NCBI GenBank assembly: GCA_003008705.1
Contig: PDUO01000001.1
Location: forward strand, 1,915,694-1,979,693
DNA: 64,000 nucleotides
Source: Pezicula radicicola
Lineage: Eukaryota; Ascomycota; Leotiomycetes; Helotiales; Dermateaceae
Reading direction: 5' to 3'
Numbering within the stretch: the first letter of the stretch is position 1; every line of letters starts with the position of its first letter. Shown in pieces: positions 1 to 12,013 of the stretch. The notes under the pieces are model-generated. The model was not told where the DNA came from, ran no database searches, and saw only the letters and a program-made list of their open reading frames with translations. The position numbers were made by a program, and so were the translations under genes.

Positions 1-2
1 CT

Positions 3-200
3 CCTCCTTCTCCGCACCGTTTACCAATTGAAGAACCGCCTGATACTTATCGGTATGTTGAGGGTACGACGCCTAGAAGAGAGAGGAGTCGTAGTATTAC
101 TTATGAGAGTAATCCGAGGACTAGTGGACGGTTGATCGAGAGGGAACGGGTTGTTGTTGAGGATGGGGGGAGGAGGAGGGAGTTTTATCAGAGGAGGTGA
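3..200 (+). CDS. 3' end of an unidentified gene (partial)
   Basis: The third forward frame is open from the left edge to a TGA at 198-200 and gives about 65 residues. The composition is rich in Arg, Glu and Ser (RRERSRS, GRLIERERVV, RRREFYQRR), which is typical of a disordered, charged fungal C-terminus. The other two forward frames hit stops early. No domain lies in the visible part, so the function cannot be named. The gene starts outside the window. Confidence 0.6.
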   Translation, partial: PPSPHRLPIEEPPDTYRYVEGTTPRRERSRSITYESNPRTSGRLIERERVVVEDGGRRREFYQRR

Positions 201-3200
201 GGTTGTGTGATGTAGGGGAGCAAGGGTGTTTATGTTGGTTGTTGGATGGTTGCATAGAGTTTTGGGATGGCATGGCGTACTCCATTAGCGTTGATATTTT
301 TACGTACAATGATAGCATTTACATTTATAGTTAGGTACTTAAGGAGGGAGTTATTATAAGGATGGAAATTTAAGAAGAGTTTATACCCCTTTGGTGTTCA
401 AGTACGCATGAAACCTTTCTTAACTCTTTGAAGTTGTGAAGTTGTGGAGTGTATGTTAGTTGAGGTTCAACTTTCAAGCTTCGTAGTTGGAAGTAAATAT
501 TCTAATCCATGTCTCTTAAGTCTGATCCTTCCCTTCTAGGATTAAGAAAGACTTTATAGAAAAGTAAGATGTGGCTGGAGATGCTTGGGTGCTAAAATGT
601 TCATTCAATACTCTAGTTTATGGAAACAGTACGCAGGATTGGAAAGTGGCTATGATCAGCTAGGACGAGATCCCATACCTAAGCTCCTACGAAGTATTCT
701 TCTGAACTGAACTCAATCAAGGGGATCGAACCCTCAAGGATAAATTTCAGGACGGACGCCAGCTACTTAATATAATTTTCACAAATAAAGAGTCAGCACG
801 AAGGTCTTCACTGCTTTTTTTGAGCGTTGAGGGTTGTGGGGGGACTTCAAACGTCAACTAGATATAATCTTATAGTACTTCTCTTTTCATCTACCTAAAG
901 AAGTTGAGATTTTTTTTTATAAGATATTGAATGACAGATAATCTTCTGATTCACTTTTTTATATCTATATCTATTGTTTTGAAGTTATAATTTAGGATTT
1001 TTAGGGATGTAGGGAGGGTCTTCTGGAGTTCGTGGATCTGATAAAGTCGGGGAGGGCGGTGATTTCGGGTTTAATCTTGATTTTTGGAGCTTGACTGGCA
1101 AAGTCTTTTGGGCTAGTGGTCTTGCATTGGGAGCCTTCTTGCCTTGGTAGTAAGTAAGTGAGATGACCTTGAGTAGACTCTTCCCTTGTAAAATTCGTTA
1201 GGAAATGCAGAGAAGTGCTAGTTTACTTGATAAGTTTAATGATATATCTCTGTTTTAGATTGGAGTTAGGATTTATTAAGTGTAATGAACTTGTAGATTG
1301 AAGAAAGTCTACTGCATTCGCAATTGGTGGATCGATATAGTGTCGATTAGTTCATATTATGTTAGAAATACAGGACTGAGCCTAGAGTTCTGCAGTCATA
1401 TCAAGTACCTATGGCACCACTATTCATAGTTGTCATATTGTATCAGAAATCATACCTACTAACTTAACTCTCAAGAATCAATACAAAGACCAAAACACAA
1501 TAAATCCAAACGACAGAGAGTGGAAATTAATCTCATACCCATACCCATGCCGATTCGCAGTTGAGGGAGACATTAAGATACCTTCATACCATCTCTTGGA
1601 CATTCATATGTTTGTACCTTCATACCGTCGCCTAGACATTCATGTATCTGATGTTGTTGAGGGGTAAACCAGCAAAAGATTTCGTATACAAAATTCTAAC
1701 TATTCTAAATGACAACACTAAACCAAATAACAAAGACCGCTCCTGTTTGGCGCAAAATAAAACAGTTTCTGTATTATCTAATACTCTTCTGTAACCTAAT
1801 TACACCTAACTGCATTTCTTTCTTAGTGCACAAAGTGAGACTCTGGGAGGTGCATGGCTACTTCCATGGTTTGGATTTATGCTTGTATTTGTAATCCCGA
1901 TCTCGTAAATTGTAGTTGATTGTCTCTGCTGAGGAGTTGTTTTTGGGATCGAGATAAGGGTGTAGTGATTGGTGTTCAGAGAGGGGGGTTAGAGAGGGAT
2001 TGGTTAGGTGGGGTTTAAATCACTGGTGTGTTTTTTGATTCTTTATGTAATATAGGAATAGTAAGCAGGAATTTGTGTACTTTTTGACTTGGATTTTTGA
2101 CCCTGCTTAGTTGGTTCAGGGAAGTAGAGTATCTCTTGTGTACATTCATTTTGTAGTTTGGTTCGGACCAGTATTTCTACTTGTTTATTTGATGGTAGTT
2201 GTGTATTCCTAGAGAATATTTGTCTTTAGAGATTTTGTGTTAAATCTTGTTGAATGGGAAGAAATATGGACAGCAGCAACCTGGAGAAGAGCCTACTTAT
2301 GGTGGGCAATCACATGACTATTCCCATATATTCACTGAATTCAACAGATCTTTAGTCTGTCTTATTCGCTGATGGTAAAGCTATATTTATTGTGAATCTG
2401 CTTTTATACGGGGTTTGATTTAAGGATTGGGCTCTTTTCGTTTTGTAATGATTATGTTAAGGTCTAAGTATTACATGTTTAACGACTTTCATACTAGCAG
2501 GCTATTTTCTTTTAAAAATTGCATTCATACCTCTTTTCTGGTTAACTATATCTTCTGTAACATGTGCTGGTTGGTGTTACAATGTCTAGCTTGGTGGCTA
2601 TCCATAGCCTAGGCATTGCTACGGCTTCCAATGCAGAAAGTTGGTTTAAAGTTACTTTAGGTAACTGGCAAATAGTATTGCTTTGGTTTTCCTAAATACT
2701 TTATCATTTAAAGGGAGCCAAAATATTGAAAGTTCCTGCTAGTTCAGGCAACCCTCTGTAGACTTGTAGTAAGGATGCCGTAGTGCTAAGCACAACCAAG
2801 AGCAACAGAGGCATAAAATAAGTAAATCAAGAGACCATATAGGGAAAGATTCTCTGAACTGGTAGTTAGAAAGGGGCAACTCATTTATATCTCATGCCGT
2901 AGGAGCATGTCGTAGAGGGACATAACGCAGCACAAACAGTTCAGTGTATAGCACACCTAGCTCACCTAAGTATATCTGTATTCTTACCTTACCTTTTACT
3001 CCAACTTTCGGATTATAGTAGAACCTGGCTGGGTAAACTTCGGATCATTCGGATAATAATTAAGCTATTTAGATGAAGTAGTAAACAAGTAATAAAATTC
3101 CAAGTTCAATCCTAACTTTCCTGGCCACGACCAAACAAGCTTCCGTCTTGATAATCGCCGCAGCGACCATGGCGGCTGTGCTTCCAAAAAAGGTCCGGTG

Positions 3201-3372
3201 GACGGTCATGGATGATCTACAAGACGCAACGATTATCAAAGTTTGCTATCTCGTTTTCCTGGTTGTTCAGAAACAAAGGCCGGTTCCCAAACCCTCTCTC
3301 GCCTTCACCAACAACAACTACAAAATCTGGACCAAGACAATCAAACCCACCACCATCAACACAACCAGAAAG
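201..3372. other. Gene-poor A/T-rich intergenic stretch
   Basis: About 3.2 kb with frequent stops in all frames and no ORF longer than about 60 codons apart from the 5' flank of the BTB gene. It holds a 36-nt tandem duplication at 1579-1650. Positions 3148-3372 are an open, CA-rich leader in frame with the BTB gene and are read here as 5' UTR. No tRNA or other RNA gene could be supported. Confidence 0.6.
1579..1650. repeat. Two-copy 36-nt tandem duplication
   Basis: Two adjacent 36-nt units (1579-1614 and 1615-1650) both start TACCTTCATACC and share a GACATTCAT core. They differ at several positions. It is an old local duplication in non-coding DNA. Confidence 0.6.
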
Positions 3373-4498
3373 ATGGATACCAACAAAGACTCTGAAAAGG
3401 ACCTTATGTCAACTGCGCTTGCTATTATCTCTAAGCAAAGCAACTCGGACAAGGGATTCAGCTTCTCGTATGTATCGCCCTGAACAGATCGCGCTATGGC
3501 GCTGCATTTGAAGTTGAACTTGACTGACTTTTGGATACAGCGCTCCAGACCAGATGGTCACCTTCTTCGTTGGACAGCTTGGAGTCAAGTTCGTGGTATG
3601 TCTCTTCTCATCTTTAATTCGTCATCTCATCTCTGGCGCTGTTATCAATGGCATGCTGTCTTCGCTGAATATGGAATGATGCATTCGTCTTGTCTTGGAT
3701 ATGCCGACCACATCATGACATGTTCATCATCACAGCATCTCATTATCATGGAGAAGTTGCCATTGCCATTAGCTGCTGCCTCACTATCTGCGATCTGGCT
3801 TTCTGCGGCCTCACCAGTGCCTTCGTAATCATGAGGCTGACATCGTTCAACAGGTCCACCGTGAGTTTGCCATGCGCTACTCGCCGGTTCTTCGGGTCGT
3901 ATTTGGCGATTCAACTGAAAATGGAGGAGGCATCGCCGGAGGTCCTCTCAACACCTACCAAGTCAAGGACACGAGCCCAAGTGCCTTCCGTCTCTTCGCT
4001 TCCTGGATCTACACCCAGAAGCTCGACCTCAAGGTAACCCATGAGCATGCCCTAGGCAACATGGAAGAGGCAGAACACAAGTTTGTTGTTGACCACCTCA
4101 GCGCCTGCAGTCACCAAGACATGGATCTGTGCGAGCTTTGGGTTCTTGCAGAGACCCTCCAGATTCCTGCTCTTGCCAACCTCGTCGTCAAGACAATCTA
4201 TGAGGAGCACGAGAACTGTTTCGTCGGTGTTGTATCCCCAACTTGCTACCATTGGGTCTACACCTTCACCAGTACTCCGGGGTCTCCCCTTCGCCGTCTC
4301 CTTGTCGAGATGTGTGCTTGGGCTCCAGCCTCTTGGAAGATCTCGGCTACTCCTGAGCACTACCCGCATGAGATGGTCGTTGAGCTGGCTGAGCGCTACA
4401 AAACTGCCATTCCAACTAGCTTGCGCGACGGCTTCAAGGCTGAGTTCGATCTCGCTGAGGTCATGGTACCAGAGGAGCTTTTGTCACGTCCTTCTTAA
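3373..4498 (+). CDS. BTB/POZ domain protein
   Basis: Proposed exons are 3373-3467, 3541-3595 and 3854-4498, giving 264 residues. Joining them gives an unbroken BTB fold: a start region with FFVGQLGVKFVVHREFAMRYSPVL, then the helix SPSAFRLFASWIYTQKL, then LCELWVLAETLQIPAL. This is the fungal BTB architecture in which the POZ domain sits near the N-terminus with no partner domain. Such proteins often act as adaptors for cullin-3 ligases or as dimerisation modules, but no partner can be read here. Donors are GTATGT in both introns; intron 2 is long (258 nt). In-frame ATGs also exist at 3148 and 3169, but the intervening sequence looks like a CA-rich leader, so 3373 is preferred. A GTATGT donor begins 1 nt after the stop, implying a 3'-UTR intron (4500-4557). 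Confidence 0.85.
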
Positions 4499-4499
4499 G

Positions 4500-4557
4500 G
4501 TATGTACACTTCTCACCTTCCGCCTAATCATGAGCTTTATGCTAACTTGCTTTCTAG
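4500..4557 (+). other. Probable 3'-UTR intron of the BTB gene
   Basis: A GTATGT donor lies one base after the TAA stop. A TGCTAAC branch site and a TTTCTAG acceptor follow at normal spacing, making a 58-nt intron entirely downstream of the coding sequence. The signals are as good as those of the coding introns. Confidence 0.6.
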
Positions 4558-4838
4558 AGTAAACCGATGACAGCACGATAATCAACTTTCGACCACACAC
4601 ATATTGAATGGCGTTCCGAATGGATGGTTGGATGGGAGGAATCGCGGATCACAGTGATGGATCAGAGTAATAGATACATGGTACATGAACATGAAGTTAT
4701 GACTTTGATGTTTCGAATTTGGGGGTTTTAGTCTATAGTAGTCTTGACCTAGTAGCTTCCTCTCAAATCACAGATATGAATTGATACAGTTCGCACCTAC
4801 TTGTGAGACCTTTTTAATTTGAATCACCTAAACAATTC

Positions 4839-4946
4839 CAGTTATTCAGAAGAAGTCAGTTACCCAGAAGAACTCAGGCACCCAAAACAACTCAGTGACC
4901 CGCAATAATTCAGTCACCCAAGTCATCCCAGTGTTCCACACTACCC
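4839..4946. repeat. 18-nt tandem array, six degenerate copies
   Basis: Six consecutive 18-nt units start at 4839, 4857, 4875, 4893, 4911 and 4929. Each begins with CAG followed by a variant of TTACCCAGAAGAACT. The period is exact although the copies have diverged. The unit resembles those of the arrays at 25945 and 53241. Confidence 0.75.
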
Positions 4947-7571
4947 TTACCACCCACACCATTTACTCCACTTAACTATAAGACATCACAGTACTTCCAA
5001 AAGACTTCGATCAGCTCTAACCTTCTCGATGCTTCTCCTGCTGTCTCTCCTTTGCATTCTATCTCTATTTCTTTTATTGTTAGTCTTGTTCTTTTCACCA
5101 AAATTCATATCAAAGTAATCCGTTTCAGGAAAAAAAAAAGAAATTGTTTTCATCTGCGGCAACTATAATTCAGGTTCTCGCCGAAACCGACTTTGCCCTC
5201 TTAATACATTGGAGTATTGATCTTTAGCTTCGTTTCTTCGTAGATTGGATGCTGTGAGAAGCTTGGATTCTTGTGTTTAAGTCAATTTATACCCGTATAT
5301 TTAAAACGTTACATAGATGTACACTAAGGTGCTAATAATCTTAGTTCGATTCCTGTCGAGGCAGGAAATAATCATAATCATTGCCACTTAGCAGCTATAA
5401 TACAGTGAGGAAACGACTTCAGCGTCTTATTTTTTATAGCCTTTTAAGTTTCATTCTACTTCAATGATTTTTCTCTCTTTTCCCTCCACTAAAAATTGCA
5501 GTAGATTTGCAAACACTGTAACGGTTAAAGTTTCAATTGTAATGTTAATGGTTACTATCGATGCAAGGCATCACTCAATCAGCTGATTCGAGTTTCACTA
5601 ACTAGCTATGAGAAAGTGTGGTATGTTTACTTCTATTTGTGTACTATTATTGCTTAAGGTCTGGTTTCAACGATAGTACGTAGAATATCTATTACTAAGT
5701 ACTAAACTATTATCAAGGCTCACCCTCGGCCCAATTAGTTCCCTCTCGCAACATCTTGTTAAGCTCTCGACATCAGCGGCTCGTCTTTATTATTTCCCTC
5801 CGGAAATTCGGCGAACAACATGGTTCTCCGCATTTCAAAGCCCCCGAGTGTGAGAGCTGAAATACCCCTTTTCAGACCACAATTCAAGAGAATACCGGTA
5901 CCAGTTATCAAGCTCCCGTAGGCACTTTGTCGAATCAATTTAGGCTAAGTTGATTGACCGACTCAGATCATTTGGCCAGCTTAAAATCGAGCCCCTTTAT
6001 AACTTAACTAATTTGAATTGACAACTCAATGCAATTTGGCAACAGCTGTTTCAGATATAAATTATGGAAGACTTTTTCAGGATTTTGAAAATACGAGGTT
6101 TTTAAGCTATTGCATTTCAACTTGTTAAGCTTCGAGGAGAGAAGTTCTTATGGTAGACTTAAGTTCCCATAAAAGACATACTTTTTATCATAGCGAACTC
6201 GTCTGCAGTCGTCGCAGAAGCTCTGTGATATACCCTGCCAATTTGGCCCTTCGGTGGTAGTTACTTGCTTAAGATTTACTTGAAGTAGCATTGAGTCGGC
6301 TGTGTACAAATGAATCTCAGTAAAAATCACTGACCCGATCTACAAGAAACTGAAGTATCAGGAGGACTTTTGCATTCACCGGAGATTTAGGGCGACCCTT
6401 TAGATTACCGTATTGTATCTTCATTTTGAGTTTGGTTAAAGTATTTCGAAGCCTGGTATTGTGATCTGAAGCTTGGATGGTGTGGAGGGTGTGGAGTTGA
6501 ATGCTTAGTACGTACCGCTTTCTCGGTAAAAGGCAAACATAAGGTAGTATACCGCATTTATATCTATACTAGAAGCATGTTAAGCAAGTAAGTTTTATTT
6601 CGATGAGGTGGGAACTTTAAACTACTAGTCTCAATCCGTAATTGTCTTGTAATCGAACAAGCAGTTCCAAGAGACATCGGTTTTAAAGAGTGGAGGCTGG
6701 GCTAACGTAAAGGACTTAGACTAGTTTAACAACTCTAAAATGCTTAGTATCTTGTATTCACTCTATGGTTACAATTCGATACTTAACCCGGTTCAAGCCA
6801 TAACCCACTCGTATTAAAGAGGAAGAAAGAAGGAGCTATACAAATGCAACTTCAAACATGGCTTACAACAATATCTCGTTTCCTATAGTAGCTGACAAGT
6901 TGTAGTTGAGTCACAAGCTTGCATATTCTCTCAGACTAACATTTCCTGTGTTACTATTAATTAAACCTTTAACATTGTTGAAATTCGAGTATGTTGTTGC
7001 CATGTGCCTGTTTATTGCCATTGTTTAATGAACTTTGGTATATAAGGCTATGCTTTTCCTTGCATATGGATATTTAACTTGAGCATCCACTCCCACTAAC
7101 GACACAAAAGCCGAGGCAATAGCAGAACAAATTAAGAGAAGAGAAGTCGTAGCAAGGATGAAACTAAGATCAAGAAAGATGAACCGAGGGGGCAAAAGCA
7201 TATCACATTGTAATCCCTTTTGAGTTGTTGAACGCCGAGCAGTGAATTGGCTTTTGCGGTAAGCGGGAAAACTTGAAGAAGCTATTTCCAGATTTCAAGA
7301 GGCTGATTGTCAAGGAACAGACTATTGCTCGTGCTCGTGTCTTATACATAGCTTCAGCTTCAAGATCTTCTTGCTTTCTTCTATTCAAGCGGCTTACCAC
7401 CGACATTTAAAACCATCCCCCTACAATACTGATTGTGTCGTTGGAGAGCATCGCAGACTCTCGACTCTTCTTGTACCTACATCACCTCATCTTACACCGC
7501 AAATAAAAAGCGTGACCACTACCCCATGCCCTCTATTTAGCCTCTATTTATCTAATATCCATTGACCAAAA

Positions 7572-7766
7572 ATGCGTTCTCGCTTAATTTCGCGCTTTGT
7601 GTTGACAGCCAAAAGCAAGGCCACCCTTTCCAAGAGCAAGGCTACCTTCGCCTCAAATCCCTATAAAAACCCAAACAAGAGTTTTGCAAATATGAACTCG
7701 AGCAAACATATGTTGTTCGTCCCCGTACTAAGGTACTTGCGGCGCCAGTTGTCATTCTCAGGTTAG
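7572..7766 (+). CDS. Short ORF, doubtful
   Basis: An ATG ORF of 64 codons that is basic and Ser/Lys-rich at its N-terminus (MRSRLISRFVLTAKSK), which could resemble a mitochondrial presequence. A possible GTTAGT donor overlaps the stop, so a longer spliced product is conceivable. No homologous family is recognised, and A/T-rich DNA yields ORFs of this length by chance. Confidence 0.2.
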   Translation: MRSRLISRFVLTAKSKATLSKSKATFASNPYKNPNKSFANMNSSKHMLFVPVLRYLRRQLSFSG

Positions 7767-8521
7767 TCCCACCACAGAGTGACCGCTTATTGGGTTGCTG
7801 CCGTGTTTGCTTTTTTGCTATTTTGTTCTTTAATGTTAAGCTAAGTAGTGTTGAATTTTGGAATGGAAGGATTTATGGTTGTAGTGTTTTCTGGCTCCTT
7901 TTTTTTGGCTCTTTTTTGGCTCTTTTTTGGCGTTTTCGTTTTGGCGTTTTGTTGTTGTTGATATTTGGGGCTAAGCGAGATAGGAAAGGGGCTGGAGAAC
8001 AACACTGCTAAAAACAATTCCCCCAATCAGTCTTCAAAGTCAAATCTCTTTACTGTTGCACGATGCACTGAATTTCATTAACAAGTTATTACTGAGGCTA
8101 TGGACGTAACTTGCATCGCCATCGCCGAGCTGGAATTTTTCATAATGGAGTGCGACCAAACGCTCAAGGATCAAGCGTAGTCTTACCACATGAATTTTCT
8201 CACCCTTAATAGTTAGAGACTTAGAGAGAAGTACATTCACAAAGGTTTAAAGAGGTTAGTTAAGGTTCTAGTAATTACAAAACTCTTTTGTCATTTATTT
8301 TCGTGCTGCTCGCGGGGCCCGTGTTGTCATTCTATATACGCAATTTCTTTAGGAGAGAAGTCTTCTACGTTAGAAGCTGTCAAAATCTGCGTTTGGGGGT
8401 TCTTCCGGGTGCTCAAATAGATTAATTAAAGTAACCAGCAAAGTCATTCCTGCTAGCACCCTCGGCCCATCCATCGAAATGTGAGTCTGGGAAACACACT
8501 GTGACACTTGGTAGATTTGAA

Positions 8522-8879
8522 GAACTGTTCCGCCCATCTGACTAATTTAATTAATTGTTTAGTTTTATTAGTTCATTTGGGCAATTCAGTGTTACTAAGC
8601 GAAATTGCTACGAATTGCTCAATTCGTTGTCGGTTCAATATATCATGAGATTCAATTCAACAAGTTCACCAATTATCATACAAATCGCACTCTTTTTGAT
8701 GCCCTTCCTCTAGCTCGCCTACCTCCTCTGCTTCTTTCTAAGAATCGATTTAATTAGAGATCAATTAATGCAAGAATCAAGAACAAATTTGAGTTTTCAT
8801 ATAGCAATACCAAATTGATCAAAAACACCCTTGATTTGGTCAATTTGGCGATTGGTCAAATGGGCGGAACAAAAAGTTC
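8522..8879. repeat. Imperfect terminal inverted-repeat element (degraded MITE candidate)
   Basis: The left end (from 8522) and the reverse complement of the right end (to 8879) share GTTCCGCCCATYTGACYAAT, with an outer GAAC also shared after a 3-nt gap. The interior is about 310 bp, A/T-rich and non-coding. No clear target-site duplication is visible. The layout fits a decayed non-autonomous DNA transposon. Confidence 0.45.
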
Positions 8880-9497
8880 TCATGCTTCAGAGGAAAGAGA
8901 TTGTGTTGTGCAACAGAGGCTAGCCTATATTATTGATAAATTGTTGCTACATAGATAATTTCAATATGAAGTCTTAAATCCAAATTACTTAAGTATCTTA
9001 TCGAGCAAAGAAGCTTCCACAAGGAATACTGCTGTTCATTTTTCTCTTCGCCTTAGAATGGTAACTTAAAAGACTCCTTCCGCTAGTGACCCCAACTCTC
9101 AAATAACAACCTCTTCTTCATCAACGCCAACTTCAACTTCGACCACAACAACCATATTCTCCGATCAACCTCCCTTGCAGCTTTACTTCAATCCTCTGCA
9201 GATCCATACAAAGGGCAGATCAACCTCTGCACAACCTGCCCACCGAAACTGAAGTTAACACTCTTCCCCAACAAGGACAACCTCAGCATTTGGCACTCAA
9301 TCCCACTCTCAGCTTTCAACTTCAAATCCAAGTATCAACAAGAACATATCCACCCATTCCAAAAGTAAGTTTCATCTCATCTACATACAACGCTAATTCA
9401 ACACCAAGCCAAAGTTGATATTCTTACAAGTAACAAACAACAGCCATCCAACTCCATTCCCAACCACTCAACTTCGAATTCCCAAAGCAAAGACACA

Positions 9498-10760
9498 ATG
9501 CCACCACCAACGCCAAAATCCCAAAATACAGCCATGGCGGCACCAATCCCCGAAGAACAAGAGTCCCGAACATGTGCCAATTGCCACAAACCAGCCAACC
9601 AGGCCTGCGGCGGCTGCAAAGATGTACCAATCATCCACAGCACTGATACCATCCAAACAACCTACTACTGTAGTCCTCAATGTCAGAAGTCCCACTGGTC
9701 CACTCATAAACCTCTCTGCAAATCACTCCAAGCTCGCAAATACCTCTACCGCGCTGGCACTCTCCTCCAGGATATCTTCCTCATGTACAGAGAGAAGATG
9801 TTCGACAAGCTGATTTCTCGAATCGAGGAGCGGGATGGGAAGTTACTTGTTCACAATGGAGATTATGGTAATCGTATGAAGCAGGCATTGTTTCCCTTTC
9901 CTGGAGAGAAGGTGATTTCGAAGAAGGAAGATAAGATGGCTGTTTTGTGCCATGGTTCCTGCACGGAGATTGCCTGGCTGACTGACTTGATTGGGTATTT
10001 ACTTTCTGGTGCGTATGTTTCGTTTCTTTGGCTTTACTGCGGAGTCTCCTCCTTTCAATTTACCCTGGAGGCATTGCCTCCAACCCTTTTAAGAAAAGGG
10101 AAATGACCACTTTCAACTTTCAAGCTCCTTGGACACAGCTAATCTATGAACTTCAAAAACAAAACAGACATCGCAACAATTAAAGAAGTAACAGTCACAA
10201 TGGCCAACCCACCACGACCAACCATCAATCCCCGAGGCCTCATTCTCAAGGGTCCAGGGGGCAAAGTTATCCTCGAACCTCACAATCTTATATTCATCAC
10301 TCTCAAACATAACAAAGAAAGTTACGCATTGGATCTAGCTGGATCTCAATATGGCTACTACAAACCAGTCGTACCTTGGAACAGTTTCTTATCACAAGTT
10401 GAAAAGTTTTCAACAGACAACCCTGATGGAAAAATGTTCAAGGAGTTTGGCTATCAAAAGCGACTGAATTTGGACATAATATCTGGTGTAGATGAGGAGT
10501 TAAAGGGGTACTTGAATATATTTTCGGCTTTTGGCGCCGATATGAATGAGGTCGTTGGTGTTAATGCAAAGATTCATCCAGGTTTGATGGCTGGAGTTAG
10601 AGCCTGGGATGCAAGTGAGGGAAGGATGGGGGTCAAGGAGTTGTTAAAGGGGCCTGAGAAAGTTTTCGAAGAGAACCGGGGAGGACTCGTTAAGTTTGTT
10701 GGTGGATTTATCGAGGATGGAGTGGAGAAATGGAAGAAGGGTTTGGAGGTTAGCTTTTAG
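9498..10760 (+). CDS. MYND zinc-finger protein
   Basis: Exons 9498-10008 and 10168-10760 (donor GTGCGT, acceptor AACAG, 159-nt intron) give 367 residues. A complete MYND finger lies near the N-terminus: C26, C29, C37, C40, C58, C62, H70 and C74, with H66 also present. After the finger come two conserved-looking segments, one rich in HGSCTEIAWLTDLIGYLL and one around SYALDLAGSQYGYYKPVVPW. This layout is known from many uncharacterised fungal MYND proteins; MYND fingers usually bind proline-rich partners. No SET domain is present, so a methyltransferase role is not supported. A second in-frame ATG (9534) is a possible alternative start. Both exons lie in the same reading frame, but stops between them make splicing necessary. 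Confidence 0.85.
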
Positions 10761-12013
10761 GTGAGGAAACCCCAAAAATGAGGTTAACTCTCGGGTAAGG
10801 AAGCACCAGAAGAGACCTGACTCTTGAGAATCTGTTTATGTAATTGGGAATGGGAACCAATGGGAAAGGCAGAGAAAGGAGCTTAGTCTCTTTACAATCG
10901 ATGTTTTTATTTTCGATTGTAGATGGTTTTTAGTGATCTGACTTAGACTTTTTAACGCCTCTCCGCTAGGAGTAAGAAGGTAGTATTATGTATAACAATT
11001 GACTCTCCGGCACCCCCCCTCTTAAGTTTCAATTATTGTTCTAACCCACATTTAGGTAATATAAAATTAGCCTTATAAGCGCTGCCTAATTAAGTACCCT
11101 CCATTCCTCGTCCCATACAATTCCCTATACAAATTAGAACGCTAGTTCCTTTCTTGTAAACACCCTTGCGTGTTAAGGCTTTGCTTCTATTCTCTGTTAA
11201 ATAGAAAGTTCATATATAAACTGAAACTTAAACCTATAATTTATTTAGTCTTTCCCCCACAATAACAACAGCATCTTCATTCCTATTCCAACTTCTACAT
11301 GTTCTTGTCATTTCAAATCAATCAATCAATCAATCAATCAACCAATAAAACAAGTGTCGAATTCGACTCCAAGTAAAAGAAATACCCAGAGATACGCAAT
11401 ACAAAACATTAAGATCCACCTACATAATTATCAGTTATAAAATTAACAAAACCACTAGTAATCCTAGATGTCTAGGTAGTAAATTGTTCTAATTTGTATC
11501 TCTATATACTAACAAGCTTTGGAATCATTTAACTTATAGATTGTTTCTAGATTTAAAGAGTTAGATTAAATAAGTAAGTAAAATCTAGTACAGTTTAGTA
11601 GAGGATTGATAAATTTAGTATAGCTCTAGCACCATGGATCTCTTGCCGAACAGAAAAGACTTACTGAATTCAATTGAATTACTTGAGTAACCAAGTCGTC
11701 AGCTACTGCACTCAAGCTAAGTAAATTTTCTTTCCTGAATTTATGACCTAAGCGTTTTATAAGCTTGTCGCTCTAGTTTTCAAATCGCTGCCTGCGGTTT
11801 TAATCTCAGGTGATAGCTGAAGAATTTATATTTCAAAACTCATATAACTTAAAGCTCATAGCAATACCATGCCTCTACAACTTCAAGGTAGAAAAGCTCG
11901 TAGTTCTCTAGCTCTCCACAACAAACACAACCTCCAGAGCCTTCAAGCGCAAGTAATTATATACAAGTCTACGCATGTTCTTCCAAGGCTCTCTAATAAG
12001 TTCCGCTTTCATA
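10761..12013. other. Intergenic region with microsatellite and repeat remnants
   Basis: A/T-rich, no credible gene. An AATC microsatellite lies at about 11316-11343. A short sequence at about 11622-11665, containing CCGAACAGAAAAGAC, recurs at about 14550-14585 on the other side of the amidase gene. It is followed by GAATTACTTGAGTAACC, an inverted match to the 18-nt repeat family. Confidence 0.55.
11316..11343. repeat. AATC tetranucleotide microsatellite
   Basis: Six to seven perfect AATC repeats in non-coding DNA. Confidence 0.8.

Larger units (their letters stand above)
4499..9497. other. Long gene-poor region with decayed repeats
   Basis: About 5 kb of A/T-rich DNA. It contains an 18-nt tandem array (4839-4946) and an imperfect inverted-repeat element (8522-8879). 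One short ATG ORF (7572-7766) is listed separately at low confidence. Other short ORFs look like chance. Positions 9090-9497 are C/A-rich and probably form the promoter and leader of the MYND gene. Confidence 0.6.

Noticed and set aside
690..745. tRNA-like T-arm on the minus strand (GGTTCGATCCC)
   Set aside because: The T-arm-like stem is present but no complementary acceptor arm, D-arm or anticodon arm could be found at the right distance.
4839..4946. CRISPR-like array
   Set aside because: There are no spacers between the repeats; the units are directly adjacent and degenerate, and the genome is eukaryotic.
5330..5365. Another T-loop-like GTTCGATTCC
   Set aside because: Flanking bases do not pair into a T-stem and no acceptor stem follows.
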